The notes under the pieces: generated by a model | What the model was told of the DNA's origin: nothing | Databases searched by the model: none | Seen by the model: only the letters and a program-made list of their open reading frames with translations | Program-made: the position numbers and the translations under genes | Shown: piece by piece, positions 32,618-41,952 of the stretch | Layout of the letters: each line of letters starts with the position of its first letter | How positions within the stretch are numbered: the first letter of the stretch is position 1 | NCBI RefSeq assembly: GCF_003383095.1 | Contig: NZ_PSYW01000002.1 | Location: 496,001-560,000 of the forward strand | Direction: 5' to 3' | DNA length: 64,000 nt | Origin: Haloferax sp. Atlit-12N | GTDB taxonomy: Archaea > Halobacteriota > Halobacteria > Halobacteriales > Haloferacaceae

Positions 32618-34246
32618 TCAGTTTTCACTTTCGAACTTGTTGCGCAGGACGATGGCGATGGAGTTCATGGCGAGGAGGACCGCCAGGAGGACGACGACGC
32701 CCGCCGGGACGGCCTTCGTGTAGAAGTCCTCGCTGGCGAACAGGCTGGACCACGCGTACACCTGCAGGGGCATCGCGCTCACTTTCGAGGAGAGCTCCGT
32801 CGGCAGGTTGAAAAGCACGTTCGGCGCGCCGATCATGATGAGCGGCGCGGTCTCGCCGATGGCCCGGCCGAGCGCCAGGATGGTCCCGGTCAGGATGCCG
32901 GGGAACGCCTCCGGGAGGACGACGTTCTTCACGGTCTGCCAGCGCGTCGCGCCCATCCCGTATGACGCCTGCCGCATGTCGCCGGGCACGGCCCGAATCG
33001 CCTCGCGTGAGGAGATGATGACGATGGGCAGGATGAGGAGCGCGAGCGTCGCGCCGCCGATGAGGACCGTCCCCGTCGGCTGGCCGAGATAGGTGACGAA
33101 CACGCCGAGTCCGAGCAGCCCGTAGACGACCGAGGGGACGCCGGCGAGGTTCGAGATGTTCACGTCGATGAATCGGGTGAAGGCGTTGTCGGGGGCGTAC
33201 TCTTCGAGGTACACCGCCGCGCCGACGCCGAGCGGGAACGAGAGGGCGGCGACCGTTGCCATCAGCAGGATGGAGCCGCCGATAGCCGGGTAGAGGCCGG
33301 CGTTCTCCGCGGTCCCGCTGTGGGCGCTCGTGAGGAACTGCCAGTCGACCCACGACTGCGGGCCGGCGAAGCCGAGCGCGTCGACCGCGAACGCGCCGAC
33401 GAGCGACCCGCCGACGACGACGCCCGCGAGCAGGAGGCCGATTCGCTCCTGTTCACGGGTGACCGCCGCGCCGCCGGCGTAGGCCAGCGTCGGGACGAAC
33501 GCGACCGACGTGACGACGGCGGCGGCGTTGGCGTCGACGCCGAGCATCGGGCCGACGACGGCCGCGAGACCGGTCAAGACGAGCGCCGACGCGCCCGCTG
33601 CGAGTCCCGCGGTGGTGTCTTCGCGGATGCGGGCGACGTACTGACCGACGACGACCGCGGCCACGCCGCCGAGGACGAGCGTCAGAATCATCCAGTCGGC
33701 CGGGACCACGGGGAGTTGGCGAACGATTTCGGGGATGCTGTGGAAGTACCCCGGAACGCCGACGAGCGACAGGATGAACGCGGCACCGGTCGCGGCGACG
33801 CGAAGGGTGAACGGAATCTGCTGTTCGTACTTCGTCAGGACGACGACGAGCGCCGCCGGAACGAGGAGGCCGACGACGTACGACAGACCGGTCAGCGGCG
33901 GAATGATATCGACGAAGACGATGGCGACGCCCCCGCTGAACAGCAGGAACACCGCGAGCATCCCGACGACCATCCCGCCGAGCTTGAGCGCCGGGACGTT
34001 CCGGCGGGCGAGATACCCACCGACGACGGTCGTGGGGGCGACGAGCGTCAGGAAGAAGGTGAGGTGCCAACCGAGGTCCGCGGTGAGCGGGCGAATCGCG
34101 TCGTTGGCGACGTAGACGAGGAGGACGGCGAGCGTGACGATGCCGAACATCGTCGCGGCCAACAGCAGGTACCGGAAGACGGTCCCGGTCGTTCGACTGA
34201 CCTGTCCGAAGCCGTCGATGTAGCTGGAGTCGGTGTCGGTCGACAT
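32618..34246 (-). CDS. pstA: phosphate ABC transporter permease PstA with extra N-terminal membrane region
   Basis: The 542-residue protein is clearly longer than the usual PstA (about 290). The last half is the normal permease domain with the EAA-type loop SREAIRAVPGDMRQASYGMGA and the GRAIGETAPL helix. The first about 270 residues add some seven hydrophobic helices (for example LLLAATMFGIVTLAVLLVYV) without a known domain. The ATG at 34246 lies 1 base from the stop of pstC. The extended form could add structural or regulatory function. I take it as a true single frame, since no interruption is visible. Confidence 0.92.
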   Translation of the reverse strand: MSTDTDSSYIDGFGQVSRTTGTVFRYLLLAATMFGIVTLAVLLVYVANDAIRPLTADLGWHLTFFLTLVAPTTVVGGYLARRNVPALKLGGMVVGMLAVFLLFSGGVAIVFVDIIPPLTGLSYVVGLLVPAALVVVLTKYEQQIPFTLRVAATGAAFILSLVGVPGYFHSIPEIVRQLPVVPADWMILTLVLGGVAAVVVGQYVARIREDTTAGLAAGASALVLTGLAAVVGPMLGVDANAAAVVTSVAFVPTLAYAGGAAVTREQERIGLLLAGVVVGGSLVGAFAVDALGFAGPQSWVDWQFLTSAHSGTAENAGLYPAIGGSILLMATVAALSFPLGVGAAVYLEEYAPDNAFTRFIDVNISNLAGVPSVVYGLLGLGVFVTYLGQPTGTVLIGGATLALLILPIVIISSREAIRAVPGDMRQASYGMGATRWQTVKNVVLPEAFPGILTGTILALGRAIGETAPLIMIGAPNVLFNLPTELSSKVSAMPLQVYAWSSLFASEDFYTKAVPAGVVVLLAVLLAMNSIAIVLRNKFESEN

Positions 34247-34247
34247 C

Positions 34248-35207
34248 TCAGTACGCCTCCCGGTAGCGTCGCGAGACGTAGTCGCTGATGACGTTCATGA
34301 TGAGTGTGATGACGAAGAGCACGAGGCCGATGGCGAACAGGCTGCGATAGGCCAGCCCGCCGCCGGTGATGTCACCGGTGAGAAGCTGGACCATCGCGGC
34401 GGTCATGGGCAGCGCGCCTTCGAGATACGACGCGGGGTTCAGCGGATTGAGGAACTTCGCCTGCGCGCCCGCGGCGACGGTGACGGCCATCGTCTCGCCG
34501 ATGGCGCGCGAGAGCGCGAGGATGAAAGAGGAGAAGATACCGGAGAGCGCGGCGGGGACGACGATGCCGGTCGACACGTCGAACTTCGTCGCGCCCATGC
34601 CGTAGCCCGCCTGTCGGAGTTCGTCGGGGACGGCGGACATCGCGTCCTCGCTGATGGAGGCGACCATCGGGATGATCATGATGCCGACGACGATGCTCGC
34701 AGAGAGCATGTTGAACGTCCCGATGCTGGGGAAGACGACTTCCAGCGCCGGCGTGATGTAGATGAGCGCGAAGAAGCCGTAGACGACGGTCGGGACGCCG
34801 GCGAGGATTTCCAGCGCGGGTTTGAGAATCGAGCGCGCCTGTGCGCTCGCGTACTCGCTGAGATAGATGGCGGTGGCGACGCCGAGCGGGAGCGCGATGA
34901 CGGCCGACCCGATGGTGACCATCAGCGTCGCCGACACGAGCGCCAGCACGCCGAACTCTTGGCTGTGTATCTGCCACGTGGTTCCGGTGAGGAAGTCGAC
35001 GATGGACGCCGTCTCCCCCGCGACTCCCATCAGCGGGGCTGTCAGCGTGAAGAACTTGGACGCCTCCGTGATGAGAAGGCCGACGATACTGAGGGTCGTC
35101 ACGACGGACAACGCCGCGCACAGGAAGAAGAACGACCGCGTCAGTAGCTCACGCGGCGCGTTCTCCGTGTTCCGCGTGAGGTCGGTTTCGAGGTCATCTG
35201 TGCTCAT
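34248..35207 (-). CDS. pstC: phosphate ABC transporter permease PstC
   Basis: The 319-residue permease has about six helices. It contains the family motifs AGVPTVVYGFFAL and the cytoplasmic coupling loop SEDAMSAVPDELRQAGYGMGATKFD, followed by ALSRAIGETMAVT. Together with PstA it forms the phosphate channel of the high-affinity Pst importer. It starts 63 bases after pstS and its stop is one base from the pstA start, so both are part of the operon transcribed from the region upstream of pstS. Confidence 0.94.
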   Translation of the reverse strand: MSTDDLETDLTRNTENAPRELLTRSFFFLCAALSVVTTLSIVGLLITEASKFFTLTAPLMGVAGETASIVDFLTGTTWQIHSQEFGVLALVSATLMVTIGSAVIALPLGVATAIYLSEYASAQARSILKPALEILAGVPTVVYGFFALIYITPALEVVFPSIGTFNMLSASIVVGIMIIPMVASISEDAMSAVPDELRQAGYGMGATKFDVSTGIVVPAALSGIFSSFILALSRAIGETMAVTVAAGAQAKFLNPLNPASYLEGALPMTAAMVQLLTGDITGGGLAYRSLFAIGLVLFVITLIMNVISDYVSRRYREAY

Positions 35208-35270
35208 TGGTTGGATTGAATCGTGGTGTATGAAAAAGCGCTTCGTTAGCCTATTCTGTCGAGGAAGTGG

Positions 35271-36308
35271 TTAGTTAGCTTCCTCGATGGCGGCGTTGAG
35301 GGTGTCGAGCATCTCCTGTTGCTCGTCTTCGCCGAGCGGGACGTAGCCGACCTCGTCGGCGACGATTTCGCGACTGGTGGAGTTCTCCATCCAGTAGCGG
35401 GCGAACTCCGCGACGTGTTCCTCCGCGAGCGACTCGCGGGCGGGGTAGGTAAACAGCGGGCGGGAAAGCGGGTTGTACTCGCCGGACAGCGCGGTGTCGA
35501 GCGACGGTTCGACGAATTCGCCGGCGTCGTTCTCGATGGGGACGGCCTGGACGGCGTCGGTGCTCTCGCTGTAGTACGCGAATCCCATGTAGCCGATGGC
35601 GTACTCGGAGCCCTGGACGCCTTGGATGATGGTGCGGTCCTGCTCGGTCGCGGAGTAGTCCTGACGGTGGCCCGGACCCTCCTCGCCGAGGATGGCCTCG
35701 ATGAAGTAGTCGTAGGTACCGGAGGCGTCGGTGGGACCGTAAATCTCGATTTCCTCATCGGGCCACTCGGAGTTGACGTCCGACCACGTCGTCGGCGTCG
35801 ACTCGGCCGAGAAGATGGTCTGGAGTTGCTCGACGGTGAGGCCCTCGCCGAGGAAGTCGTTGTCGTTGTTGACGATGACCGTCAGCGCGTCGGTGGCGAC
35901 CTTGAGTTCGACGGGGGTCACGTCGTTGTTCTCACACTGCGTCTCTTCTTCGCCCTTGATGGGGCGGGAGGCGTTGTTGAAGTCGGTCTGACCCGTACAG
36001 AAGTAGTTCGCGAAGCCGCCACCGGAGCCGGTGGACTGGAGGTTGATGTTGACCTCGGAGTGCTCGGTCTGGAAGCGCTCGCCCATCGCGGTTGCGAGCG
36101 GGAACACCGTCGAGGAGCCGGCGATGTCGATGGTTCCCGAGAGCTCGTTGCTCCCGTCACCCGACGAGTCCTCTCCCTCGGAGTCGCCGCCGGAGCCACC
36201 GTTGTCGGTGTTGTTCTCCGTACACCCGGCGAGTCCAGCGAGACCGGCCGCGCCCGAGGCAATCAGGAACTTACGCCGCGAAAGACCGCTGTCCGAGTTA
36301 CGCGTCAT
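35271..36308 (-). CDS. pstS: phosphate-binding lipoprotein PstS
   Basis: The 345-residue protein has a Tat signal (LSRRKFLIASGAAGLAGLAGC) whose Cys forms the lipobox, followed by an Asn/Gly/Ser/Glu tether. The mature domain starts DIAGSSTVFPLA, the classical phosphate-binding loop (AGSSTV), and continues with STGSGGGFANYF and YGPTDASGTYDYF, which also line the phosphate site. It captures phosphate outside the cell and delivers it to PstC/PstA. It heads the pst operon. A TATA box lies about 48 bases upstream. Confidence 0.95.
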   Translation of the reverse strand: MTRNSDSGLSRRKFLIASGAAGLAGLAGCTENNTDNGGSGGDSEGEDSSGDGSNELSGTIDIAGSSTVFPLATAMGERFQTEHSEVNINLQSTGSGGGFANYFCTGQTDFNNASRPIKGEEETQCENNDVTPVELKVATDALTVIVNNDNDFLGEGLTVEQLQTIFSAESTPTTWSDVNSEWPDEEIEIYGPTDASGTYDYFIEAILGEEGPGHRQDYSATEQDRTIIQGVQGSEYAIGYMGFAYYSESTDAVQAVPIENDAGEFVEPSLDTALSGEYNPLSRPLFTYPARESLAEEHVAEFARYWMENSTSREIVADEVGYVPLGEDEQQEMLDTLNAAIEEAN

Positions 36309-36654
36309 CGATTTTGACGAGCCGATTTTGTCGTAAATACCCTGCTATGACGACTATATAGTGGTACGTTCCGGTATGTCCACAACGATTGATAACGTGT
36401 GACAAGAACGGGACGAAATCGACGAAAGCAGCCGATTGTTCCATTCGCGGCCGTCTCGTGCGTGGACTTTCCCCGACGTGTCAGGAAACGCAGGACGCAC
36501 GGGCCGACTGGGACGACGCAAAACAACTACTGAGTGGGCAGTGTTTCGAGCCCGAATCGGCACGAGTCACGTTCGGTTTCGCCCATCACATAAAATACGT
36601 CTTCAATATATAGAGATAGACAGTTTTATTGTGTATTGAGAACCACCCACGGAC
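36309..36654. promoter_or_regulatory. divergent regulatory region between pstS and the AbrB-PhoU gene
   Basis: This 346-base region has no credible gene. On the minus strand a CTATATAG element at 36354-36361 lies 46-53 bases before the pstS start. On the plus strand ATATATA at 36606-36612 lies about 45 bases before the start at 36655. The middle section (about 36430-36540) is GC-rich and longer than two simple promoters need, so it may hold operator sites or a second pstS promoter. Confidence 0.6.
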
Positions 36655-37656
36655 ATGGTCGAAACCCGAAAGGTGCAGGTGACGGGCGGTTCCACCTACA
36701 CCGTCTCGATTCCCAAAGATTGGGCGACGGACAACGGCGTCTCGGCGGGGAGCGAAGTCGAGTTCTATCCGGAGGGCGACTCGCTGTTCTTGACGCCCCG
36801 TTCGGAAGAAGAACGCACTGAGGGAACCCTCGACATCGCGACCCTCGAAGGCGACGAGCTCACGCGCGCCGTCATGACGATGTACGTGAGCGGGTTCGAC
36901 ATCATCGCGCTGGAGAGTTCGCGCATCACGACCGACCAGCGGCGGACCATCCGCGAGGCGACCCAGAGCCTCGTCGGCCTCGAAGTGCTCGAAGAGACGC
37001 GCGACCGGGTCGTCATCCGCGACCTACTCGACTCCTCCGAACTCTCCATCCACAACGCGGTCACCCGGATGCGACTCATCTCGCTTTCGATGCTCGAAGA
37101 CGCCATCGCGGCCATCGCCGAGCAGGACGACGACATGGCCCGCGACGTCATCCAGCGCGACGACGACGTCGACCGCCTCTGGATGGTCGTCTCCCGCATC
37201 TTCCGCGCGACGCTCCGGACCCCGAAGGCCGCCGAGGAACTCGGCCTCCCCCGCGAAATCTGCTTCGACTACCAGTCCGCCGCCCGGCAACTGGAGCGCA
37301 TCGGCGACCACGCGACCAAAATCGCCCACCTCTCGTTGAACTTCGAAGAGCCCGTCGACGGCGAAATCGTCGAGGCGATTCAAGAGCTGTTCGAGGAGAC
37401 CGAAAGCGTCGTCAACGGCGGCATGGACGCGCTGTTCGCCGAGGAGAGCGACGAAGCGAGCCGCCTCGCCAACGAGTCCCGCGAGGCCGTCCAGGCCATC
37501 GACGCGAGCGCCCGCGGCATCGACGAACTCCTCCGTGGTCTCGACCCGGCCCGCGCGCAACTGCTCGGCCTCATCGTCGACTCCGTCTCCCGGAGCGCCG
37601 ACTACGGCGGCAACATCGCCGAGACGGCGCTTCAGAAGGCCGCGCCGACGCCCTGA
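36655..37656 (+). CDS. AbrB-type DNA-binding domain fused to PhoU domain; likely phosphate regulator
   Basis: The protein has 333 residues. The first about 50 are an AbrB/SpoVT swapped-hairpin DNA-binding domain (ETRKVQVTGGSTYTVSIPKDW). From about residue 110 it has PhoU-like helical bundles with RQLERIGDHATKIA in the first bundle and VSRSADYGGNIAE near the end, a weaker second motif. This fusion is known in archaea, where PhoU-like domains sense the Pst state. It is transcribed away from the pst operon from a shared 346-base region, so direct control of pstS is the natural reading, but the binding site is not identified. The ATG at 36655 is well placed behind a TATA element. Confidence 0.9.
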   Translation: MVETRKVQVTGGSTYTVSIPKDWATDNGVSAGSEVEFYPEGDSLFLTPRSEEERTEGTLDIATLEGDELTRAVMTMYVSGFDIIALESSRITTDQRRTIREATQSLVGLEVLEETRDRVVIRDLLDSSELSIHNAVTRMRLISLSMLEDAIAAIAEQDDDMARDVIQRDDDVDRLWMVVSRIFRATLRTPKAAEELGLPREICFDYQSAARQLERIGDHATKIAHLSLNFEEPVDGEIVEAIQELFEETESVVNGGMDALFAEESDEASRLANESREAVQAIDASARGIDELLRGLDPARAQLLGLIVDSVSRSADYGGNIAETALQKAAPTP

Positions 37657-37819
37657 CCGGCCGACCGACTCGCTGACAGCGGCTCGTCGCACGGTTCGAT
37701 TCAGTATCGTCCGGTCTCGTTTTCGACTTCGACCGAACCACGCCCGCGAGCGACGGCCGCGGGGCTCACGGGGGTAAAACAGTCGAACCGCGTCGAAACG
37801 ACGACGCGGGGAGAGAAAC

Positions 37820-38197
37820 TTACTCTTCGTCGACGACGACGGCGTTGACCTGTCCGTCCTGGCCGGGGCGGGAGGTGACGCGGGCGCGGCCGGCGCTCGT
37901 GTCGATGATGGAGCCCTTCGTGATGATGTTCCGGCGGGCGTAGTTGACGTTCGACGGGTTGTCGACGACGCCTTCGATGTCGGCCTGCGTCACGTCGGCA
38001 CCGTCGGCGACCTGCGCGACGTTCGTCGAGAGCGCGCGGAGCTTCTCGTTGTTACCGCGGGAGTCGATGATCTGGAACCGGGGCTCGCCGACCGTCGTGG
38101 CGGCGGGTTCGCGGCCCAGCTGGTATCGCTTCTTGTTTCGGGACGGCTTGCGCCGACCGCCGGTCCGCTTCCGCTTGGAGCGTCCTTGGTCCTTCAT
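37820..38197 (-). CDS. rps8e: 30S ribosomal protein S8e
   Basis: The 125-residue protein begins MKDQGRSKRKRTGGRRKPSR, the basic rRNA-contacting tail of S8e. It continues with RNKKRYQLGREPAATTVG and NPSNVNYARRNIITKGSIIDT, close to the archaeal S8e pattern. It binds 16S rRNA in the small subunit. The C-terminus is acidic (VVVDEE), as expected in a halophile. It is a stand-alone gene. The next gene starts 130 bases away, divergent. Confidence 0.96.
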   Translation of the reverse strand: MKDQGRSKRKRTGGRRKPSRNKKRYQLGREPAATTVGEPRFQIIDSRGNNEKLRALSTNVAQVADGADVTQADIEGVVDNPSNVNYARRNIITKGSIIDTSAGRARVTSRPGQDGQVNAVVVDEE

Positions 38198-38326
38198 ACG
38201 GGGTAAAAACCTCGGTGACTACTTGAATCGCTCGAATCGACGCTCGCCGAAGACGGGTGCCACCACGTCTCTCGGGGCCGAAGGCAACGCAAACCGTTTA
38301 GTTCGCCCGCGCCCGCCGTCGAACCG

Positions 38327-38773
38327 ATGAGTCTCGACGTCACCGTCGCCGTCCCCTTCCGGCAACACGGCTCGACCCGCCTCGGCGAGGGCGAGTTCGT
38401 CGTCGCCCTGTCGCTCGACCGCGACTGGTTCTCCCCGGACCAGGCGAAGCGCCTCATCGACCTCGCCGCGGGTCGCGGCCTCGTCGAGCGCGACGACGGC
38501 GAGGTCGTCGCGACGTTCGACCCCGCCGGCGTACAGATTCCCGAGGAGTTCGAACCCGACGCCTCCGTCCTCCGCGAGCAGTCGGCGTTCGAGCAGATTC
38601 TCGACGCCTGCGTCGCCGCCGGCATCGAAAAACAGGCCGCCGTCGCCGGCATCAACGAGCGACAGTCCCGCCTCGGCGTCACCGCCGAGGCCGCCGCGGT
38701 CCTCTTCGCGCGCGCGAACGACGTGAACGTGGACGACGCGGCCGAGAAAGCAAAGCGGTCGCTGGCCGAGTAG
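38327..38773 (+). CDS. DUF2240 family protein
   Basis: The 148-residue protein begins MSLDVTVAVPFRQHGSTRLGEGEFVVALSLDRDW (shown in part) and shows the winged-helix-like DQAKRLIDLAAGRGLVERDDG. It ends with an alpha-helical half. This matches archaeal DUF2240, a small conserved protein with no known biochemistry. The helix-turn-helix-like first half suggests nucleic acid binding. It stands alone between S8e and another small conserved gene. Length is typical. Confidence 0.85.
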   Translation: MSLDVTVAVPFRQHGSTRLGEGEFVVALSLDRDWFSPDQAKRLIDLAAGRGLVERDDGEVVATFDPAGVQIPEEFEPDASVLREQSAFEQILDACVAAGIEKQAAVAGINERQSRLGVTAEAAAVLFARANDVNVDDAAEKAKRSLAE

Positions 38774-38852
38774 CGCCGTCCCGTTTTTCTGCGCCCGTCG
38801 TCTCCCCGCCGCGAAGCGACACCCCGAAACCGTCCGGGCGCGAACGCCCGGC

Positions 38853-39257
38853 ATGGTCGTCGATTCGCTCTCCGACGGGACACGCATCGCTCAACTGCTC
38901 GCCTCGGAGGTCACGGGCCACGAGGACGCCTTTTCTGTTCTCTCCGTCGTCGATTCCGACCCCGACGTGGAACCGACCGACGACGGCGCGCTCGCCTACG
39001 CGGTCGCCGCCGACGGCGAACGCATCGCCGAGGTGTACGTCCAACCGGACCGCGCCCGCATCGAGTTCATCGCCCACCCCGACGTGACCGCCGAGGCCGC
39101 GTCCGAGGAGGGCCTTCGCGTGCGCCCGAAGGCGGTCCGCCCGCCGCGGACGCTCGTGTTCGTCGAGGACGGCGCGCAGGTGAAGTGGACGCTCCCGGCG
39201 TTCCGCGCGCTGGTCGCGGCGCTCGAAGCCGGAGACCGAGACGAAGACGAAGAATAG
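38853..39257 (+). CDS. conserved haloarchaeal hypothetical protein (134 aa)
   Basis: The 134-residue protein is a single alpha/beta domain with no membrane segment and no cysteine. It has strands YAVAADGERIAEVYV and RIEFIAHPD, and a C-terminal amphipathic helix (PAFRALVAALEAGD) followed by an acidic tail. I cannot name the family with confidence. It begins 79 bases after DUF2240 on the same strand and could be cotranscribed with it. It is convergent with the HAD gene at 39278. Confidence 0.75.
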   Translation: MVVDSLSDGTRIAQLLASEVTGHEDAFSVLSVVDSDPDVEPTDDGALAYAVAADGERIAEVYVQPDRARIEFIAHPDVTAEAASEEGLRVRPKAVRPPRTLVFVEDGAQVKWTLPAFRALVAALEAGDRDEDEE

Positions 39258-39277
39258 ACGCTCGTCGCGCGACCGGT

Positions 39278-39937
39278 TCAGAGGTCCGCGACGAGTTCAG
39301 GAAGCGCCGTCGGCAGGTCGTCGTGGTGAATGTGGGCGACCGCCCGCGGGTCGGGGTCGTCACAACCCTCGCCGAGTACCTGCACTGGGAGCATCCCGGC
39401 GTCGTGCGCGCCGGCGATGTCGTGGTGGACACTGTCGCCGACGTAGACGGTCTCCTCGGGTTCGGTTCCGAGCTCGTCGAGCAGGGCTTCGAACGCCCGC
39501 TTGTCCGGCTTTCCGGCGGGGAGCGCCCCGGTCACGAGCGCCGTGTCGAAGTGGTCGCGCCACCCGAGTTTGTCGATTTTTGCCTCCTGGGCCACGACCG
39601 GCCCGTTGGTGAGGAGGCCGACGCGGTAGGTCGTCCGCAGGCCGGCGAGCATCGCCTCGACGCCCTCGACGGGGACGACCGCGTCGGTGATTCGTTCTCT
39701 GTACGCCGTCGCGACGTGCTCCGGGTCGACGGGAGAGCCGTGCTCGTCGAGGAGCGTCTCGAAGATGGGCGCGCGGGTCTCGCGCGTGAGGTTCTCTTGG
39801 TGTGCCCGGAGATACGCCTCTCGGGTCAACGGGGGCGCGCCCGCCGCCGCCGCCGCCTCCGAGAGAATCGTCTCGCGGTCCCGCGTCGGGACCGCGAGTG
39901 TGTAGTCGAGGTCGAACCCGACCGCGCTGACAGACAT
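39278..39937 (-). CDS. HAD-superfamily hydrolase (phosphatase-like)
   Basis: The 219-residue protein has motif I VGFDLDYTLAVPTRD (nucleophile Asp at residue 9, general acid Asp at 11), motif II GLLTNGP with Thr, motif III with Lys in GKPDKRAFEALL, and motif IV VYVGDSVHHDIAGAHDAGM. The alpha-helical cap lies after motif I, so it belongs to the C1 class of small-molecule phosphatases. Substrate unknown. The ATG at 39937 is the first in-frame start before motif I. Upstream of it the frame overlaps the intergenic region and the start of nurA on the other strand. Confidence 0.87.
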   Translation of the reverse strand: MSVSAVGFDLDYTLAVPTRDRETILSEAAAAAGAPPLTREAYLRAHQENLTRETRAPIFETLLDEHGSPVDPEHVATAYRERITDAVVPVEGVEAMLAGLRTTYRVGLLTNGPVVAQEAKIDKLGWRDHFDTALVTGALPAGKPDKRAFEALLDELGTEPEETVYVGDSVHHDIAGAHDAGMLPVQVLGEGCDDPDPRAVAHIHHDDLPTALPELVADL

Positions 39938-40087
39938 CGTCGGTGAAGCGTTGGCAACGGAGCGGTATGAGCGTGCCGGGACCTGTCGAGGGGGCGACCC
40001 GTGCCGTGCCGGCTCGCTGCGGGCCAGTCCAAACGACCGCCCACCGACGACGACAACCACTATACCCGTCGGCGACGACGCCGAGAT

Positions 40088-41362
40088 ATGACCCTCGACC
40101 CCGTCCACGTGGACGACATCGCGTCCATGGCGAGTTCCATCGCTGACTCGGTCGACGACGCCGACTACGACGACCTCGCGCGGACGGTCTGGGAATCGTG
40201 GCTCGACCCCCTCGAATCGCCCGACGGAGGACTCCCAATCGTCGAACCGCTCGGCGAACAGCGCCTCCACGCCGCCGATATCGACGACGTCGCGCTCACG
40301 GAGTCGCCGTTTCCGACCGTCCACGGCCTCGACTCGGGGACCATCAACCCGACGACGTTCAAAAACGGGCTCGTCCTCGACGTGGCTCACGCCGCGATGG
40401 CGTCCGAGCCGTCCGACCTCGACCTCCACCGCCACCGCTCTATCGTCATGGCGGCCCACACCCACGACCCGGTCCAGTTTTTCGACACCGACGAGTGGCT
40501 CCAGTCCGACGAGGGTTACGGCCGCCGGCGCGTGCTGAGCGTCCCGCGAGTCAACCGCTACGCCGAGGGCGTCGTCCACGCGCTCGCGCTCTACCTCGCC
40601 GAGAGCGCCCACGCGCTCGAACACGCCGACGCCGTCTCCGACCTGCTCATCCTCGACGGGCCGGTGTACCCGAAAGAGCTCCTGAACTGGCGCGACCGCG
40701 ACGCCGAGCTGAAAGACCTCGCGCGCGACGCGAAGCCGAAGGCCGTCGTGGAGAACTACATCCGCCTCGTCGAGCGCTTCGTCGAGCGCGACGTGCCGCT
40801 CGCCGGCTTCGTGAAGAACCCCGGCGCGAAACACGTCGTCCGCACGGTCAGGAAACAGCTCGACGGGAGCGACGCCGGCAGGCGGCCGTGGGTCGACGAC
40901 GCCGCCTTCTTCGTCAACCTGCTCGAACGCCGGGAGGGTCCCGACGGCGACGAGCGCCGCACCGAGGAACTCACGTTCACGAGCTGGTTCGCCTCGCGCG
41001 GCGGGTCGGACCGCCAACTGAGCGCCGAGGGCGAGGCGTTCGGCATCGAGCGCGCCCTCGACCCCGAGGCGTACACGGTGACGTTCTTCGTGCTGTACGA
41101 CCCCCGAACCGACGTGTGCTACCGGGTCGAAGCGCCCTACGCGTTCACGAAGGACCCCGACCGACGCGCCGACCTGATGCACCACGTCGTCCGCGACGTG
41201 GCCGCCACGCGCGGGCCGCCGCTGGCGGTCGAGAAGGCCGACGAACTCGCGCGGGTGAGCATCGGCGAGAAGGCCGCGCTCAGACGAAAGCTCTCGGAGA
41301 AACTCGACTCTGACCAGATGAAGAGCTACGACAATATCCGCTGGGTCGACGCCGACGAGTAA
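40088..41362 (+). CDS. nurA: NurA 5'-3' nuclease
   Basis: The 424-residue protein has the NurA RNase H-like core. FPTVHGLDSGTINP (Asp near residue 83) is the first metal-binding strand, DLLILDGPVYPKEL the second, and the late CYRVEAPYAFTKD contains the C-terminal ligands, near a VVRDVAAT helix. NurA is the nuclease that works with the HerA translocase, and with Mre11-Rad50, to resect DNA ends in archaea. herA lies 591 bases downstream on the same strand, separated by an antisense small gene. Length matches the haloarchaeal form. Confidence 0.9.
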   Translation: MTLDPVHVDDIASMASSIADSVDDADYDDLARTVWESWLDPLESPDGGLPIVEPLGEQRLHAADIDDVALTESPFPTVHGLDSGTINPTTFKNGLVLDVAHAAMASEPSDLDLHRHRSIVMAAHTHDPVQFFDTDEWLQSDEGYGRRRVLSVPRVNRYAEGVVHALALYLAESAHALEHADAVSDLLILDGPVYPKELLNWRDRDAELKDLARDAKPKAVVENYIRLVERFVERDVPLAGFVKNPGAKHVVRTVRKQLDGSDAGRRPWVDDAAFFVNLLERREGPDGDERRTEELTFTSWFASRGGSDRQLSAEGEAFGIERALDPEAYTVTFFVLYDPRTDVCYRVEAPYAFTKDPDRRADLMHHVVRDVAATRGPPLAVEKADELARVSIGEKAALRRKLSEKLDSDQMKSYDNIRWVDADE

Positions 41363-41404
41363 GAGTAGCGCGACCGAGGAGCGCGCCTCGGCGGTCGACC
41401 GCCC

Positions 41405-41818
41405 TCAGAGCGACGCGTCGCCCTCGGGAGAGCCTTCGTCGGCGGAGCGGTCCGCCGCGTCCGGCTGTTCGTCCTCCGGCGTCCCTTCCTCTTCGGGCCT
41501 GACGACCTCGACTCGTACGTCGTCGGCGGAGACGCCGACCCGCGCGAACTGCGTCTTGACGTGTTCTTTCGCGGCCGACAGCGCCTGCTCGCGGGTGTCG
41601 AAGCCGCGGGGAAGCGGCGTGTCGAAGGCGACCCGAATCGTCCGGCCGTCGATTTCGGTCTCCGAGCCGCCGCTTTCGACCTCGTAGAACTCGTCGCAGA
41701 CCCAGACGTAGGGCGCGTCCTCGTCCGGCGCGCCGCGGTAGGTCGGCGCTTGCTCCCCCCGTTCGAATATCGTACCGGTGAGTGCCGTGCCGCCGCCGTG
41801 ACCGCGGACCAATAACAT
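41405..41818 (-). CDS. DUF7113-like small haloarchaeal protein
   Basis: The 137-residue protein begins MLLVRGHGGGTALTGTIFERG and has a conserved-looking core YVWVCDEFYEVESGGSETEI. It ends with a helix QALSAAKEHVKTQFARVG and an acidic tail. From memory this fits DUF7113, a haloarchaeal family without known function. I chose the ATG at 41818 since the longer frame upstream lacks similar composition. It is placed between nurA and herA on the opposite strand, an arrangement worth comparing in other haloarchaea. Confidence 0.7.
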   Translation of the reverse strand: MLLVRGHGGGTALTGTIFERGEQAPTYRGAPDEDAPYVWVCDEFYEVESGGSETEIDGRTIRVAFDTPLPRGFDTREQALSAAKEHVKTQFARVGVSADDVRVEVVRPEEEGTPEDEQPDAADRSADEGSPEGDASL

Positions 41819-41952
41819 AGCCGGGCTAGGGGCGCGACACGGAAAAGTCGTACGCGACGGCCCGAAACCGCGGGATACGGGACCGACCGACACGGGACCG
41901 AGAGCCGTCGCCGACGCGTGGCTTTTTACTCGCCGCCCGCAAGCGTTGGAAC

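Noticed and set aside
39953..40087. Extension of nurA upstream of 40088
   Set aside because: The conserved protein starts at 40088. The upstream bases contain the divergent promoters of nurA and the HAD gene, and the extension is Arg/Thr-rich.
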